From the NCBI RefSeq assembly GCF_014844095.1, contig NZ_CP062163.1, positions 4,869,501 to 4,933,500 of the forward strand: a stretch of DNA of 64,000 nt. The letters are read 5' to 3'. Positions 7,624-16,074 of this stretch are shown in pieces. Under the pieces are notes generated by a model. The model had not been told where the DNA came from. It made no database searches and saw only the letters and a list, made by a program, of their open reading frames with translations. How positions within the stretch are numbered: position 1 is the stretch's first letter; every line of letters begins with the position of its first letter. The position numbers and the translations under genes are program-made. This DNA comes from Brevibacillus sp. JNUCC-41. Lineage in GTDB: Bacteria > Bacillota > Bacilli > Bacillales > DSM-1321.

Positions 7624-9285
7624 TTAGGCTTTTTGCGTCGACTTTTCACGTATAGAGTTAATGGTTGCTTGTACAGAAATACGCTCAGGATTTGTCATGA
7701 TTTCAATGAGTGTTACTCCTTTAGATTTAAGTGCACGCTCAAGCGTATCTTTAAATTCTTCATCCTTTGTTACCCTAAAAGCTTGGGCTCCTAGGGCAGC
7801 CCCTAAAGAAGAAAAATTCACATCACTTAACTCAGTGCCGATCACTCGCTCCGGATAATGTATTTCTTGATGCATGCGAATCGTTCCATACATACTATTG
7901 TTAAATACAAGTGCGATCACTGGAATATTGTAACGGACTGCCGTTTCTAACTCTTGTGTCGTCATCATAAAACCACCGTCACCTGATAATGAAACGACCG
8001 TTTTATCTGGATTTGCCAGTTTGGTACCTAAAGCCGCTGGTAAACCATATCCCATCGCACCAGATGTTGGGCCAATATATGTTTTAGAACGGTTAAAGGA
8101 ATAAAAATTGTGTAACCAACTTGCAAAATTACCGGCATCATTCGTAATAATTGCATCCTCTGGAAGTGTTTCCTGAAGAATTCGAATAATTTCCTTATTA
8201 TCTACACTATGCTCCTTCTCCGAGTCCACTCCGTCTCCAGCATGCTTATATATTTCATTCCTCTCTTTTGCCCATTTAGACCAGCTTTTGTCCACATTCA
8301 TCTCAAGTAATTCTTCTAGTGCTTCTCTCGCATCAGCAACAATACCAACATGTGGACTATACACCTTACCGAGTGTCTCCTCTTCAATATCGATATGAAC
8401 CAATTTCTGTTCCTGGTTTAGAATGCTATAATCCTGTGTTGTAACCTCCGATAAACGTGTGCCAATTGCCAGCACTAGGTCAGCCTGACGAAGCGTACCG
8501 AGTATAGGCGCAAATGTGCCAAGTCCAGAGTGACCGACATACAACGCATGATCATTAGGAAACACATCATGACGACGGAATGACGACATTACTGGAATCT
8601 CAAATTTTTCTGCCAGTTTACGCAACGCCTGTTCTCCATTTGCTGCAATTACGCCTCCTCCAGCAAGAATAACTGGACGCTCTGATTGTTCCAGTAGTCG
8701 TTGAACGGATACGATCTCTTGCGTACCTGGACGTGGTGCCGGAACTGGAGTAACAGGTCCGAAGCTCATTTCCGCTTCTGCTACGAGAACGTCTTCCGGA
8801 AGAGCAATGACAACAGGTCCCGGTCGCCCGCTCTTTGCGATGCGGAACGCCCGCTGAACAAGTTCTGGCATACGTTCTACATCTTTAATTTCCACGGTCC
8901 ATTTGGCAATATGACCGAAAAAACGATCCAAGTCTACCTCTTGAAACCCTTCTCTGCCCCGGAATTTACTATGGACCTGGCCTAAGAAAACAACCATAGG
9001 CGTGGAATCCTGGTAAGCAGTATGAATACCAATAGCTAAATTGGCACCACCTACCGCCCGCGTCGCCATGGCCACACCCGGTTTACGCGTCGCTTTCCCG
9101 TATGCCTCAGCCATAAAAGCGGCACCGCCTTCATGACGTGTAGAAATCAATTGAATGCTTTCTGTTTCATAGATGCTATCCATTAAAGGTAAATAACTTT
9201 CTCCGGGAACGCAGAAAACATGCTCAACACCTTCTAATTTCAAACATTCTACAATAGCACGTGCTCCGTTCATCGATTTTCCCAT
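7624..9285 (-). CDS. Thiamine-pyrophosphate enzyme, acetolactate-synthase-like (decarboxylase/carboligase)
   Basis: A 553-aa member of the ThDP family containing acetolactate synthase, glyoxylate carboligase and 2-oxo acid decarboxylases. The N-terminal Pyr domain has the catalytic Glu in STRHEGGAAFMAEAYGK and FQEVDLDRFF. A central domain follows. The C-terminal PP domain has the GDGGFMMTTQELETA...FNNSMYG diphosphate/Mg motif. No regulatory subunit or ilv genes are nearby, so it is unlikely to be the biosynthetic enzyme. The start at 9285 is preferred because GGAGGAG lies 9 bases before it; an ATG at 9303 overlaps that site. It follows the aminotransferase gene, so a transamination-then-decarboxylation route is plausible. 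Substrate unknown. Confidence 0.88.
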   Translation of the reverse strand: MGKSMNGARAIVECLKLEGVEHVFCVPGESYLPLMDSIYETESIQLISTRHEGGAAFMAEAYGKATRKPGVAMATRAVGGANLAIGIHTAYQDSTPMVVFLGQVHSKFRGREGFQEVDLDRFFGHIAKWTVEIKDVERMPELVQRAFRIAKSGRPGPVVIALPEDVLVAEAEMSFGPVTPVPAPRPGTQEIVSVQRLLEQSERPVILAGGGVIAANGEQALRKLAEKFEIPVMSSFRRHDVFPNDHALYVGHSGLGTFAPILGTLRQADLVLAIGTRLSEVTTQDYSILNQEQKLVHIDIEEETLGKVYSPHVGIVADAREALEELLEMNVDKSWSKWAKERNEIYKHAGDGVDSEKEHSVDNKEIIRILQETLPEDAIITNDAGNFASWLHNFYSFNRSKTYIGPTSGAMGYGLPAALGTKLANPDKTVVSLSGDGGFMMTTQELETAVRYNIPVIALVFNNSMYGTIRMHQEIHYPERVIGTELSDVNFSSLGAALGAQAFRVTKDEEFKDTLERALKSKGVTLIEIMTNPERISVQATINSIREKSTQKA

Positions 9286-9305
9286 TGTTTTACTCTCCTC
9301 CATAA

Positions 9306-9320
9306 TTTCAATATTTGAAA
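9306..9320. promoter_or_regulatory. IclR-type palindrome, site 1 (intra-operon)
   Basis: TTTCAATATTTGAAA lies between the aminotransferase stop and the TPP-enzyme start. It matches the core of the palindromes at 10574-10590 and 10726-10742 and is probably bound by the IclR regulator encoded at 10800-11573. Confidence 0.55.
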
Positions 9321-9344
9321 TAGCATTTCATATATATCGCAGAA

Positions 9345-10517
9345 CTAAACAGTAATCGTTACTTTTGTTTTAATTCGATGTATTGCTTCATACAGTCTTT
9401 CGGTTGGTACGGATAAAGAAATTCTGAAATATCCCTCTCCGTATTCTCCAAATGCTGCGCCCGGCGTTACAATTACACCGGCTTCTTCAAGCAACTTGGT
9501 TGCAAATTCGCTAGAAGTGTATCCTTCTGGTACAGATGCCCAGATAAAAAAACTTCCTTTCGGTGTATCGGATTCAATTCCTATTTCCCGAAGCGCCGCA
9601 AGCATTCCTTCCATCCGCTCTCTATATATCTGATTGTAATCTTCTACGTAATATTGTTCAGACACAAGTGCAGTGGCAGCAGCTTTTTGAATGGGAAGGA
9701 ACTGGCTTGTATCCATATTACTCTTCACAACGGATAGCGATTGAAGAGCTTCTTTGTTTCCTACTGCGTACCCAATTCTCCACCCTGTCATGCTATATGT
9801 CTTTGAAAGAGAACCAAACTCAACGGCAATCTCCTTTGCGCCTTCTACCTGCAGAATGCTTGGAGCTGTATATCCGTTAAATGTAACCATTTGATATGCA
9901 GCATCATGTGCAACGACCATTTGATTACGTCGAGCAAAATCCACGGCTCCCTGGAAAAAAGCTAAATCCGCTGTAGCGGCCGTTGGATTTCCCGGATAAT
10001 TCAAAAACATTAGCTTCGCTTTTTCGACTTCTTGCACGGGAATTGATGAAAAATCCGGTAGAAATCCATTTTCTTTTAATAGCGCCATACTATAAGGAAT
10101 GCCATTGGCCAGATAAGTAGCCGTTCGATATGTGGGATATCCCGGGTCTGGAAGCAATACAACATCCCCTGGATCAATCGATGCAGTAATAAAATGAGAG
10201 ATTCCCTCTTTTGAACCGATTAGCGCAAGAATTTCCGTCTCTGGGTCCAAGTCAACATTAAAACGGTCTTTATAAAATTGGGCCACCGCTTTTCTGAATT
10301 CTAGACAACCACTGTAACCAGGATATTTAAAATTATCCGGGTCTTTCATTTCCTCAATTAATCGATCTACAATGTGCTGTGGAGTAGGCAGATCTGGACA
10401 TCCAATGCCTAAATCAATTATATCTACTCCTTGCTCAATTAAATTTTGTTTCTTTTTATTAATCTCATTAAACAAATAAGGGGGGACATTCTTAACACGC
10501 TTCGGTTTTATAAACAT
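9345..10517 (-). CDS. PLP-dependent class I/II aminotransferase (LL-DAP aminotransferase-like)
   Basis: A 390-aa fold-type I aminotransferase. Visible are DLGIGCPDLPTPQHIVD, LIGSKEGISHFITAS, the LPDPGYPTYR loop, FLNYPGNPTAATA (substrate-binding Asn), AHDAAYQ (PLP ring Asp), the Schiff-base lysine in EFGSLSKTYSMTGWRIGY and the C-terminal FRISLSVP with the carboxylate-binding Arg. Sequence type is that of the DapL/aspartate-transaminase subgroup used by many Bacilli for varied amino acids. AAAGGAGAAAAA-type spacing precedes the ATG. It is the first gene of the IclR-controlled unit with the TPP enzyme and symporter. A fragment of a paralogue lies at 5873-5957. Its substrate cannot be read from sequence. 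Confidence 0.9.
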   Translation of the reverse strand: MFIKPKRVKNVPPYLFNEINKKKQNLIEQGVDIIDLGIGCPDLPTPQHIVDRLIEEMKDPDNFKYPGYSGCLEFRKAVAQFYKDRFNVDLDPETEILALIGSKEGISHFITASIDPGDVVLLPDPGYPTYRTATYLANGIPYSMALLKENGFLPDFSSIPVQEVEKAKLMFLNYPGNPTAATADLAFFQGAVDFARRNQMVVAHDAAYQMVTFNGYTAPSILQVEGAKEIAVEFGSLSKTYSMTGWRIGYAVGNKEALQSLSVVKSNMDTSQFLPIQKAAATALVSEQYYVEDYNQIYRERMEGMLAALREIGIESDTPKGSFFIWASVPEGYTSSEFATKLLEEAGVIVTPGAAFGEYGEGYFRISLSVPTERLYEAIHRIKTKVTITV

Positions 10518-10573
10518 TTTTTCTCCTTTCTGTGCAATCCCAATTCAATATTCAAAAGGGAATTTCATATTGC

Positions 10574-10590
10574 GTTTCAACTATTGAAAC
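10574..10590. promoter_or_regulatory. IclR-type palindrome, site 2 (aminotransferase promoter region)
   Basis: GTTTCAACTATTGAAAC is a perfect 7-bp-arm palindrome, 57 bp upstream of the aminotransferase start. It shares sequence with sites at 9306 and 10726. The position suits repression or activation of the minus-strand unit. Confidence 0.6.
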
Positions 10591-10725
10591 GGCATTTCTT
10601 TTTTTATAATCTAATATTAAAACAAATAAACTAAATATTCAAAAGTTTTGTAAAATAATGTTATATATTTTTGTTCTTAACCTTTTTTAATAAATTTATA
10701 TTTATCATAATATTACAAAAAAATC

Positions 10726-10742
10726 GTTTCGATATTTGAAAC
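10726..10742. promoter_or_regulatory. IclR-type palindrome, site 3 (iclR promoter region)
   Basis: GTTTCGATATTTGAAAC lies 58 bp before the iclR start, giving near mirror-image placement with site 2 on the other side of the divergent intergenic region. This suggests autoregulation together with control of the divergent unit. Confidence 0.6.
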
Positions 10743-10799
10743 ACCATTTAAAATATGATTAAATATTTGATAGATATGAACCGTTTAAGGGGGGGAAAT

Positions 10800-11573
10800 A
10801 TGAACCAAAGTGTAATTAAAGCACTCAAGTTGCTGGATTTTTTTTTAGAAGAAAAAAAAGAGTTAACACTTAGTGAAATAGCAACAAAATCTGATATGCC
10901 AAAGCCATCAGCCTATCGATTCCTTACCTCTCTGGAGGTATGTGGTTTTTTGGTAAAGACAAAGAATACCGAACAAGATGTTCGCTACCGTTTGGGTCTA
11001 AAACTGCTTGAATTAGGAAACATAGTCTCAGAACAATTAGATTTACGTACCATTGCTTTACCCTGGATGAGAGAACTTTGTGCTGACATTAATGAAGCTG
11101 TACATCTGGTTATACTCGATGGAGATGAAGCTGTATACATCGAAAAAGTAGAAAGCAGCCAAGCGGTACGGCTGCATACAAGGGTTGGGAAACGTTCTGA
11201 GTTATATATCGGTTCCGGTCCAAAATTGTTGCTTGCTTATTTGCCCGAGACAGATCGGGAAACTCTTCTGGAAAAAATGACTTTTACTAAATTCACGCCG
11301 TATACAATTAAAAATAAAGAAATTCTGTATAAGGAAATTGAACAAATACGGTGTAATGGATATTCCATTAGTAAGGGTGAGCAGGATGAAGAAACAATAG
11401 GTATTTCCTATCCTGTACTTGACTATACGGATAAGGTTGTCGCTGCGCTTACTGTAAGTGGTCCGAATACGAGAATGCAGGAGAAAGTTGAAGAAACTAT
11501 TCGTAAGAAAACAAAAGAAACTGCCAGTCAAATTTCTCATGAACTAGGATATATAGAAACGGACGTTCTATAG
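10800..11573 (+). CDS. IclR-family transcriptional regulator
   Basis: A 257-aa protein with an N-terminal winged helix (NQSVIKALKLLDFFLEEKKE, LTLSEIATKSDMPKPSAYRF, LGLKLLELGNIV) and a C-terminal IclR effector domain (WMRELCADINEAVHLVILDG, AVYIEKVESSQAVRLHTRVG, GEQDEETIGISYPVLDY). Length is typical. The start at 10800 is chosen because AAGGGGGGGAAAT precedes it; an in-frame ATG 45 bp upstream has no site. It is divergent from the aminotransferase unit and flanked by palindromes of one type, so it is very probably the local regulator of genes 6222-10517 and of itself. The effector is likely the substrate or keto acid of that pathway. Confidence 0.92.
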   Translation: MNQSVIKALKLLDFFLEEKKELTLSEIATKSDMPKPSAYRFLTSLEVCGFLVKTKNTEQDVRYRLGLKLLELGNIVSEQLDLRTIALPWMRELCADINEAVHLVILDGDEAVYIEKVESSQAVRLHTRVGKRSELYIGSGPKLLLAYLPETDRETLLEKMTFTKFTPYTIKNKEILYKEIEQIRCNGYSISKGEQDEETIGISYPVLDYTDKVVAALTVSGPNTRMQEKVEETIRKKTKETASQISHELGYIETDVL

Positions 11574-11644
11574 AACAAGATATACTAACCGCTGTTATTT
11601 AGAAGAAGTTTTTTATACGGTGGAAATGACATTAGTTTCATGCT

Positions 11645-11660
11645 AAAAACGATCGTTTTT
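11645..11660. repeat. Perfect 16-bp palindrome
   Basis: AAAAACGATCGTTTTT lies 72 bp after the iclR stop. With no loop it is a weak hairpin but a good protein-binding dyad. It may also act as the iclR terminator given the T run. Role unproven. Confidence 0.35.
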
Positions 11661-11680
11661 GATGAACATTTAGCATACAC

Positions 11681-12014
11681 GAAAATAAAACGGTTAAATC
11701 ACCTGACCCAAAATCTTATTACAATACGTCTTTGTCAGAAAAGGTATTTAATTTAACATTAAAATCTCAAGATTTTACACAGAATATGTTAGAGGTTAAT
11801 GAAGAAAATTATTGAAGTTGCTATAGTGAGGAATCCAAATGTGTTGGATGAAAATAAAAGTGAAATATAAGTGAATATTATATTGCTGATAGTGTCATTT
11901 ACGATGATGAATCTTATTTTGTCGATAAAATGTATGATTTTGCATTGAACTAACCATCCTACCTAGCAAAAATAAAACGAGATTTCTCCGCATAGTTGAT
12001 TTAAATACGTTGAC
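11681..12014 (+). pseudogene. Decayed gene of unknown family; 3' part is repeat B copy 1
   Basis: Short stretches read as protein on the plus strand, for instance YYNTSLSEKVFNLTLKSQDF then TQNMLEVNEENY, but are broken by stops and frameshifts. The 11831-12014 segment is a diverged copy of 22489-22664, with one extra insertion of about 15 bp. The conserved peptide, better kept in the second copy, is VIYDDESYFVDKMYDFAL. I do not recognise the family. The region ends before a short AT-rich stretch and the hairpin at 12147. Confidence 0.5.
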
Positions 12015-12146
12015 TAAGTAGGTTTAAAGAAAAGACTTGTCTTAAAATATGTTACTAAGTTTAAGTAATATGTACATCCAAATATCGGTTTCAAACATTT
12101 AATAATAGCGAAAACTAAAAACGAATTTAGGCTTAAAAAGCAAAAA

Positions 12147-12178
12147 AATAAACAACCAATCATCCTTGGTTGTTTATT
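12147..12178 (-). terminator. Hairpin terminator beyond the truncated floT copy
   Basis: AATAAACAACCAA and TTGGTTGTTTATT arms with a TCATCC loop, followed by TTTTTTGC on the minus strand. It is not the same hairpin as the one after intact floT (25005-25041), so flanks of the two floT 3' ends differ. Confidence 0.7.
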
Positions 12179-12245
12179 CTCTATAAGTAAGTCCAATAAC
12201 CTCAGCTTTAATATCAGTATAATTTACCATGTATTTTCTTAATCG

Positions 12246-12648
12246 TTACTCTTCCTTGCCTGCTGCCATATTCATGTTCGCTTCGACATTCTCCTGACTG
12301 GTGGTTGTAAATGGTAAATTTCTCTTTCCAGAGAAATTCTCAAGCAAGTCTTTGACATCAATGCCCGAAGATGCCTTTAATGACTCCTGCAATGTGGCCA
12401 TTAAATCCGTTGCATAGCCAGTCACTTTATTGGCCCCGCCATTCGCACCGCTTCCACCTGTATCCACTACAGTGATTTTGTCGATATTACTAAGCGGACT
12501 TGCCACTTGCTTGGCATACTCCGGAAGCATTTTCAAAATCATATCCATGACGGCTGCCTGACCGAACTGTTCAAATGCTTCGGCAATCTTCTGCTTGGCT
12601 TCGGCCTCTGCTACCCCTGTTAACCGGATGATTTCCGCTTCTGTCGTA
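12246..12648 (-). pseudogene. Truncated floT copy (last ~133 codons)
   Basis: The 403 bp align without gaps to 25055-25457 of floT and differ at only a handful of positions. It encodes the flotillin C-terminus (LPEYAKQVASPLSNIDKIT, NMNMAAGKEE) but lacks the SPFH domain, the membrane anchor, a promoter and a ribosome site. Upstream of 12648 the match stops abruptly inside a GTCGTA. With intact floT it forms 403-bp direct repeats bracketing 12649-25054. The near identity points to a recent duplication or gene conversion. Confidence 0.9.
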
Positions 12649-12691
12649 TGAATAAGGAACCCTCTGGAAAGTGCAGAATTTTTTGATTTTC

Positions 12692-13990
12692 TTATTTAGT
12701 TACTGCTCCTGCTTCAACTAGTAATTCTACGAGATGAAGGGCCCTTATACTTCCTTCTAGACCTTCCCTTTTTATCCCCAATTTCATTTGTAACAAGCAA
12801 CCAGGATTTGTCGTTACGATTATAGAGGCTTTAGTATCCTTTGCTTTTCCCATCTTCAAATCTAAAATTTCCATGGATTCTTCGTAATTAACTAAATTGT
12901 AGATTCCTGCTGATCCACAGCACCTATTATAGTCTTTCATCTCTTGGTAACGTATACCTGGAACTTGATTTAGCAGGAGAAGTGGTTCCTCTGTAACTTT
13001 TTGCACATGTGTCATATGACATGACGTTTGATAAGTCACAATTGAATTCATTTCTTTGGTAAAACTCAAACCATCTAATTCACATAAAATCTCTGAAATA
13101 TCCCTTACCTTATTAACAAAGCTTTTAGCACGTTTTTTCCAATCTTCTTCATTATGAAAAAGATGATCATACTCAATTAGAGTTGCACCACACCCACCGG
13201 CATTATTAACAATATAGTCCACATTTTCATTTTCAAAGACTTCAATGTTAATTTTAGCAAGCTTTTTTGCAGAATCCATTTTCCCTGCATGCGCGTGTAG
13301 GGCCCCACAACATGTTTGAGTTTCTGGTATAATAACTTCTGCCCCTGCCAAGGTTAATAAATGAATAGTTTCATTATTTATATTTTGAAAGATAGCATTC
13401 ATTACACACCCTGTAATAAAACCAACAGTTATTTTCTTTAGTCCTTTTACATAGTAATGTTTAGACATTTTTTTACGAGTCAAAGGGGAAGAGATATCTG
13501 GAAGAACCGCTTCAAATGTCCCAAGATGAAGAGGGGCCATTTTTGTAATTCCCGTCTTTTGGGTGATTTTTTGCAGTCCTGATATCTGATACAACCATGT
13601 TGCATTACCGATAAAATCCATCCATTTCTTCGAGGGGAATACTTGTTCAAAAATTATTTTTTCAGTAATTCTTTGTTTTTTTGTTTTCTCTTCTGATGAA
13701 TCCAACACCTCTTTCGCCCCTTCTAAGATCTTCCCATATTGGACATTCGTCGGACAAGCTGTTACACATGCGCGGCATCCAAGACATTTTTCTATTGGCT
13801 CTCTTAGGTCATCTATTGTGATTCTATCTTCTGCAAACATCTTTACGAGATTAATACGTCCCCTTGGAGAATTGGACTCATTTTTCATAGTTTCGTATGT
13901 CGGACAAGCTGGTAAACAATATCCACACTGGACACAATTGAAGGTTTCATCATAGTTTAACTTTCTTTGGAGTTCAGAAATCATACTCAT
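12692..13990 (-). CDS. glcF: Glycolate oxidase iron-sulfur subunit-like protein (GlcF)
   Basis: A 432-aa protein with two N-terminal 4Fe-4S motifs, CVQCGYCLPACPTY (about residues 19-32) and CLGCRACVTACPTN (about 68-81). Two CCG (DUF3400-type) domains follow: ETQTCCGALHAHAGK and YNRCCGSAGIYN, plus TNPGCLLQMKLG. This is the layout of GlcF/LutA-type subunits that pass electrons from a flavin dehydrogenase to the quinone pool at the membrane. It overlaps the GlcD-like gene by 4 bp (ATGA), so the two are translationally coupled and almost surely form one complex. It is the last gene of the sigma-54 operon. The 2-hydroxy acid oxidised is unknown. Confidence 0.9.
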   Translation of the reverse strand: MSMISELQRKLNYDETFNCVQCGYCLPACPTYETMKNESNSPRGRINLVKMFAEDRITIDDLREPIEKCLGCRACVTACPTNVQYGKILEGAKEVLDSSEEKTKKQRITEKIIFEQVFPSKKWMDFIGNATWLYQISGLQKITQKTGITKMAPLHLGTFEAVLPDISSPLTRKKMSKHYYVKGLKKITVGFITGCVMNAIFQNINNETIHLLTLAGAEVIIPETQTCCGALHAHAGKMDSAKKLAKINIEVFENENVDYIVNNAGGCGATLIEYDHLFHNEEDWKKRAKSFVNKVRDISEILCELDGLSFTKEMNSIVTYQTSCHMTHVQKVTEEPLLLLNQVPGIRYQEMKDYNRCCGSAGIYNLVNYEESMEILDLKMGKAKDTKASIIVTTNPGCLLQMKLGIKREGLEGSIRALHLVELLVEAGAVTK

Positions 13991-15516
13991 TCTCTTAACA
14001 CCAACTTCTGTCCCTTTTCCGGGAATATTTTCCCTGGATTTAATATATTATTGGGATCCCAAGCTTGTTTAACCCTTCTCATCATATCTAATCCATAATG
14101 TCCTAACTCCATCTCCATAAAGGGAGCTTTCAATGTTCCAATTCCATGTTCTCCTGACAAAGTCCCTCCTAATTTAATCGCAGCCTCAAATATTTCTTCA
14201 ACCGCTTTTTCCACTCGTTTCATTTCCTCTACATCTCGTTTGTCACAAATAATATTAGGATGAAGATTTCCGTCCCCTGCATGACCGAAGACAACAAGAT
14301 GAACTTTATATTTTTCACCGATTTCTTTTAACCTTTGAAACATCTCCGGAATCTTACTACGTGGTACCGTGGCATCTTCTGAAACCTTTGTAGGTTTTAT
14401 TTTGACTATAGCTGGAGAAACCAACTTTCTTGCCTTCCAATATATTTCTGCTTCTTTCTCGTTTCCGGCAATCTTTACACTTACAGCCCCAATCTCTGTA
14501 AAAACCTTCTCAACAGTATTCATTTCTTCTTTAATGGCTATTGGATGGCCATCAAGTTCGATTAACAGTATCGCTTCAGATTCGATAGGAAGGCCTAATG
14601 GCTGATAATTTTCAACGGCAATCATAGAATGCTGATCCATTATTTCCATTTTTGAAGGAAGAATGCCTGATGTTAAAATTTTAGATATAGCTTTTCCTGA
14701 TAAAATGAGATCATCAAACACAGCCATCAAGGTTAAAGTAGCAGGTGGTTTAGGAACCAATTTTAACGTTGCCTCAGTTATTATGCCGAGTGTCCCTTCA
14801 GATCCTACAATTAGCTTTGTTAAATCATAACCAGTTACATTCTTAATTGTTCGCCCCCCTGTTTTAATAATTTCTCCTTCAGGGGTTACAACTTCTAGGC
14901 CAATAACATAATCCTTTGTCACTCCGTATTTTAGCCCCCTGGGCCCTCCCGAATTCTCGGCTAAATTGCCTCCAATCGTAGAAACATGGGAACTGCTTGG
15001 ATCAGGTGGGTACATGAGTCCGTACCTCTCAGCTGCATCATTAATCTTAGCTGTAAGAACTCCAGGTGAAACCACTGCAATTAGGTCATCAGGCTCAATA
15101 CTTAAATAACTATCCCATTGAGACATATCTAAAACAATCCCTCCTTTTACAGGTAATGGACCTCCACTTAGAGAAGTCCCTTGCCCACGAGGGTAAACTG
15201 GAATCTTATATTTATTTGCCAATTTTAAAATAGATGACACTTCTATTTTATTCTTCACCTGAATCACCATATCAGGGAGAAACGTACCAAAAGAAGCATC
15301 GTAACTATAACTATGTCTATCAGATAAACTCGTAAAAATTTGGTTAGAAGGAATGATTCCTTTTATTTCATTCAATTTCAAGTCCATTTTATTTGGCTCC
15401 TTCTCATGCAACGCCGCTTCCATTAATTCCTCCGAATGGGGCTTGAGCAGTTGTAGGCTGTTGGTTGCAATACTTTTGTCGCCAATTCCTATAAGCATTT
15501 GTACTTCAAATTTCAT
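13987..15516 (-). CDS. glcD: FAD-linked 2-hydroxy-acid dehydrogenase (GlcD-like)
   Basis: A 509-aa VAO/PCMH flavoprotein. The FAD-binding half has VYPRGQGTSLSGGPLPVKGG, PPDPSSSHVSTIGGNLAENS, GPRGLKYGVTKDYVIGLEV and VGSEGTLGIITEATLKLVP. The C-terminal FAD-oxidase domain has VFGHAGDGNLHPNI and LSGEHGIGTLKAPFM (catalytic-site histidines). The start at 15516 is chosen because GGAAGTGGAGG precedes it and it overlaps the upstream stop by 11 bp; the frame extends further but only inside the preceding gene. With GlcF it likely oxidises a D-2-hydroxy acid (glycolate, D-lactate or a longer acid) to the 2-oxo acid. Confidence 0.9.
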   Translation of the reverse strand: MKFEVQMLIGIGDKSIATNSLQLLKPHSEELMEAALHEKEPNKMDLKLNEIKGIIPSNQIFTSLSDRHSYSYDASFGTFLPDMVIQVKNKIEVSSILKLANKYKIPVYPRGQGTSLSGGPLPVKGGIVLDMSQWDSYLSIEPDDLIAVVSPGVLTAKINDAAERYGLMYPPDPSSSHVSTIGGNLAENSGGPRGLKYGVTKDYVIGLEVVTPEGEIIKTGGRTIKNVTGYDLTKLIVGSEGTLGIITEATLKLVPKPPATLTLMAVFDDLILSGKAISKILTSGILPSKMEIMDQHSMIAVENYQPLGLPIESEAILLIELDGHPIAIKEEMNTVEKVFTEIGAVSVKIAGNEKEAEIYWKARKLVSPAIVKIKPTKVSEDATVPRSKIPEMFQRLKEIGEKYKVHLVVFGHAGDGNLHPNIICDKRDVEEMKRVEKAVEEIFEAAIKLGGTLSGEHGIGTLKAPFMEMELGHYGLDMMRRVKQAWDPNNILNPGKIFPEKGQKLVLRE

Positions 15517-16033
15517 CCTCCACTTCCTTGGAATACTCGCGCTTCCAAAGTTCAATATATTCCGTTGCATTATGAATATTTTCATTCTTCTCTGCTTCCG
15601 TCAGCTCCCTGACCACTTTAGCAGGAATTCCTATAGCTAGCGCTCCTTCTGGAATAATCCTACCTGGTGGTACAACTGCCCCAGCTCCTACTTGTGCTCC
15701 CTTTCTAACGGTAGCACCATCTAAAACTTTCGCTCCAATGCCGATCAAAGCTCCATCCTCAATTTTACAGGCATGTAGGATAGCACCGTGTCCAACAGTT
15801 ACCCTTTTCCCTATATGTAAAGGGAAATCGGGTGTAACATGACAGATACAACCATCTTGCATATTGGTACCTTCCCCTATTTCAATAAAATTTTTATCAT
15901 CTCCCCTTAACACGGCTTGTGGCCAGACGCTCACATCCTTTGCAATCCTAACGTCTCCAATAATTTGCGCTGACTCATGTATAAAGGTTTCAGAATTAAT
16001 GGATGGAACTCTTCCTCTTAAACGATGAATCAT
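15506..16033 (-). CDS. Hexapeptide-repeat protein, gamma-carbonic-anhydrase family (PaaY/CaiE-like)
   Basis: A 175-aa left-handed beta-helix protein. It has repeated hexapeptide turns (IGDVRIAKDVSVWPQAVLRG, IGEGTNMQDGCICHVT, IGKRVTVGHGAILHACKIED, IGIGAKVLDGA). Histidines in CHVT, GHGAI and LHAC fit the three metal ligands of the gamma-CA fold. Start at 16033 follows AGGGGGATGGTGTTG. The family includes PaaY, a thioesterase that clears dead-end CoA esters, and CaiE of carnitine metabolism. Sitting between a CaiB-type CoA transferase and GlcD, a CoA-thioester housekeeping role is more likely than CO2 hydration. This is inference from context. Confidence 0.87.
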   Translation of the reverse strand: MIHRLRGRVPSINSETFIHESAQIIGDVRIAKDVSVWPQAVLRGDDKNFIEIGEGTNMQDGCICHVTPDFPLHIGKRVTVGHGAILHACKIEDGALIGIGAKVLDGATVRKGAQVGAGAVVPPGRIIPEGALAIGIPAKVVRELTEAEKNENIHNATEYIELWKREYSKEVEDEI

Positions 16034-16074
16034 CAACACCATCCCCCTATCACTCTCGTAATTAATATTAGATG

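Noticed and set aside
12014..12196. Minus-strand 60-aa hydrophobic frame
   Set aside because: It reads through the hairpin terminator at 12147-12178, has no ribosome site and low-complexity content.
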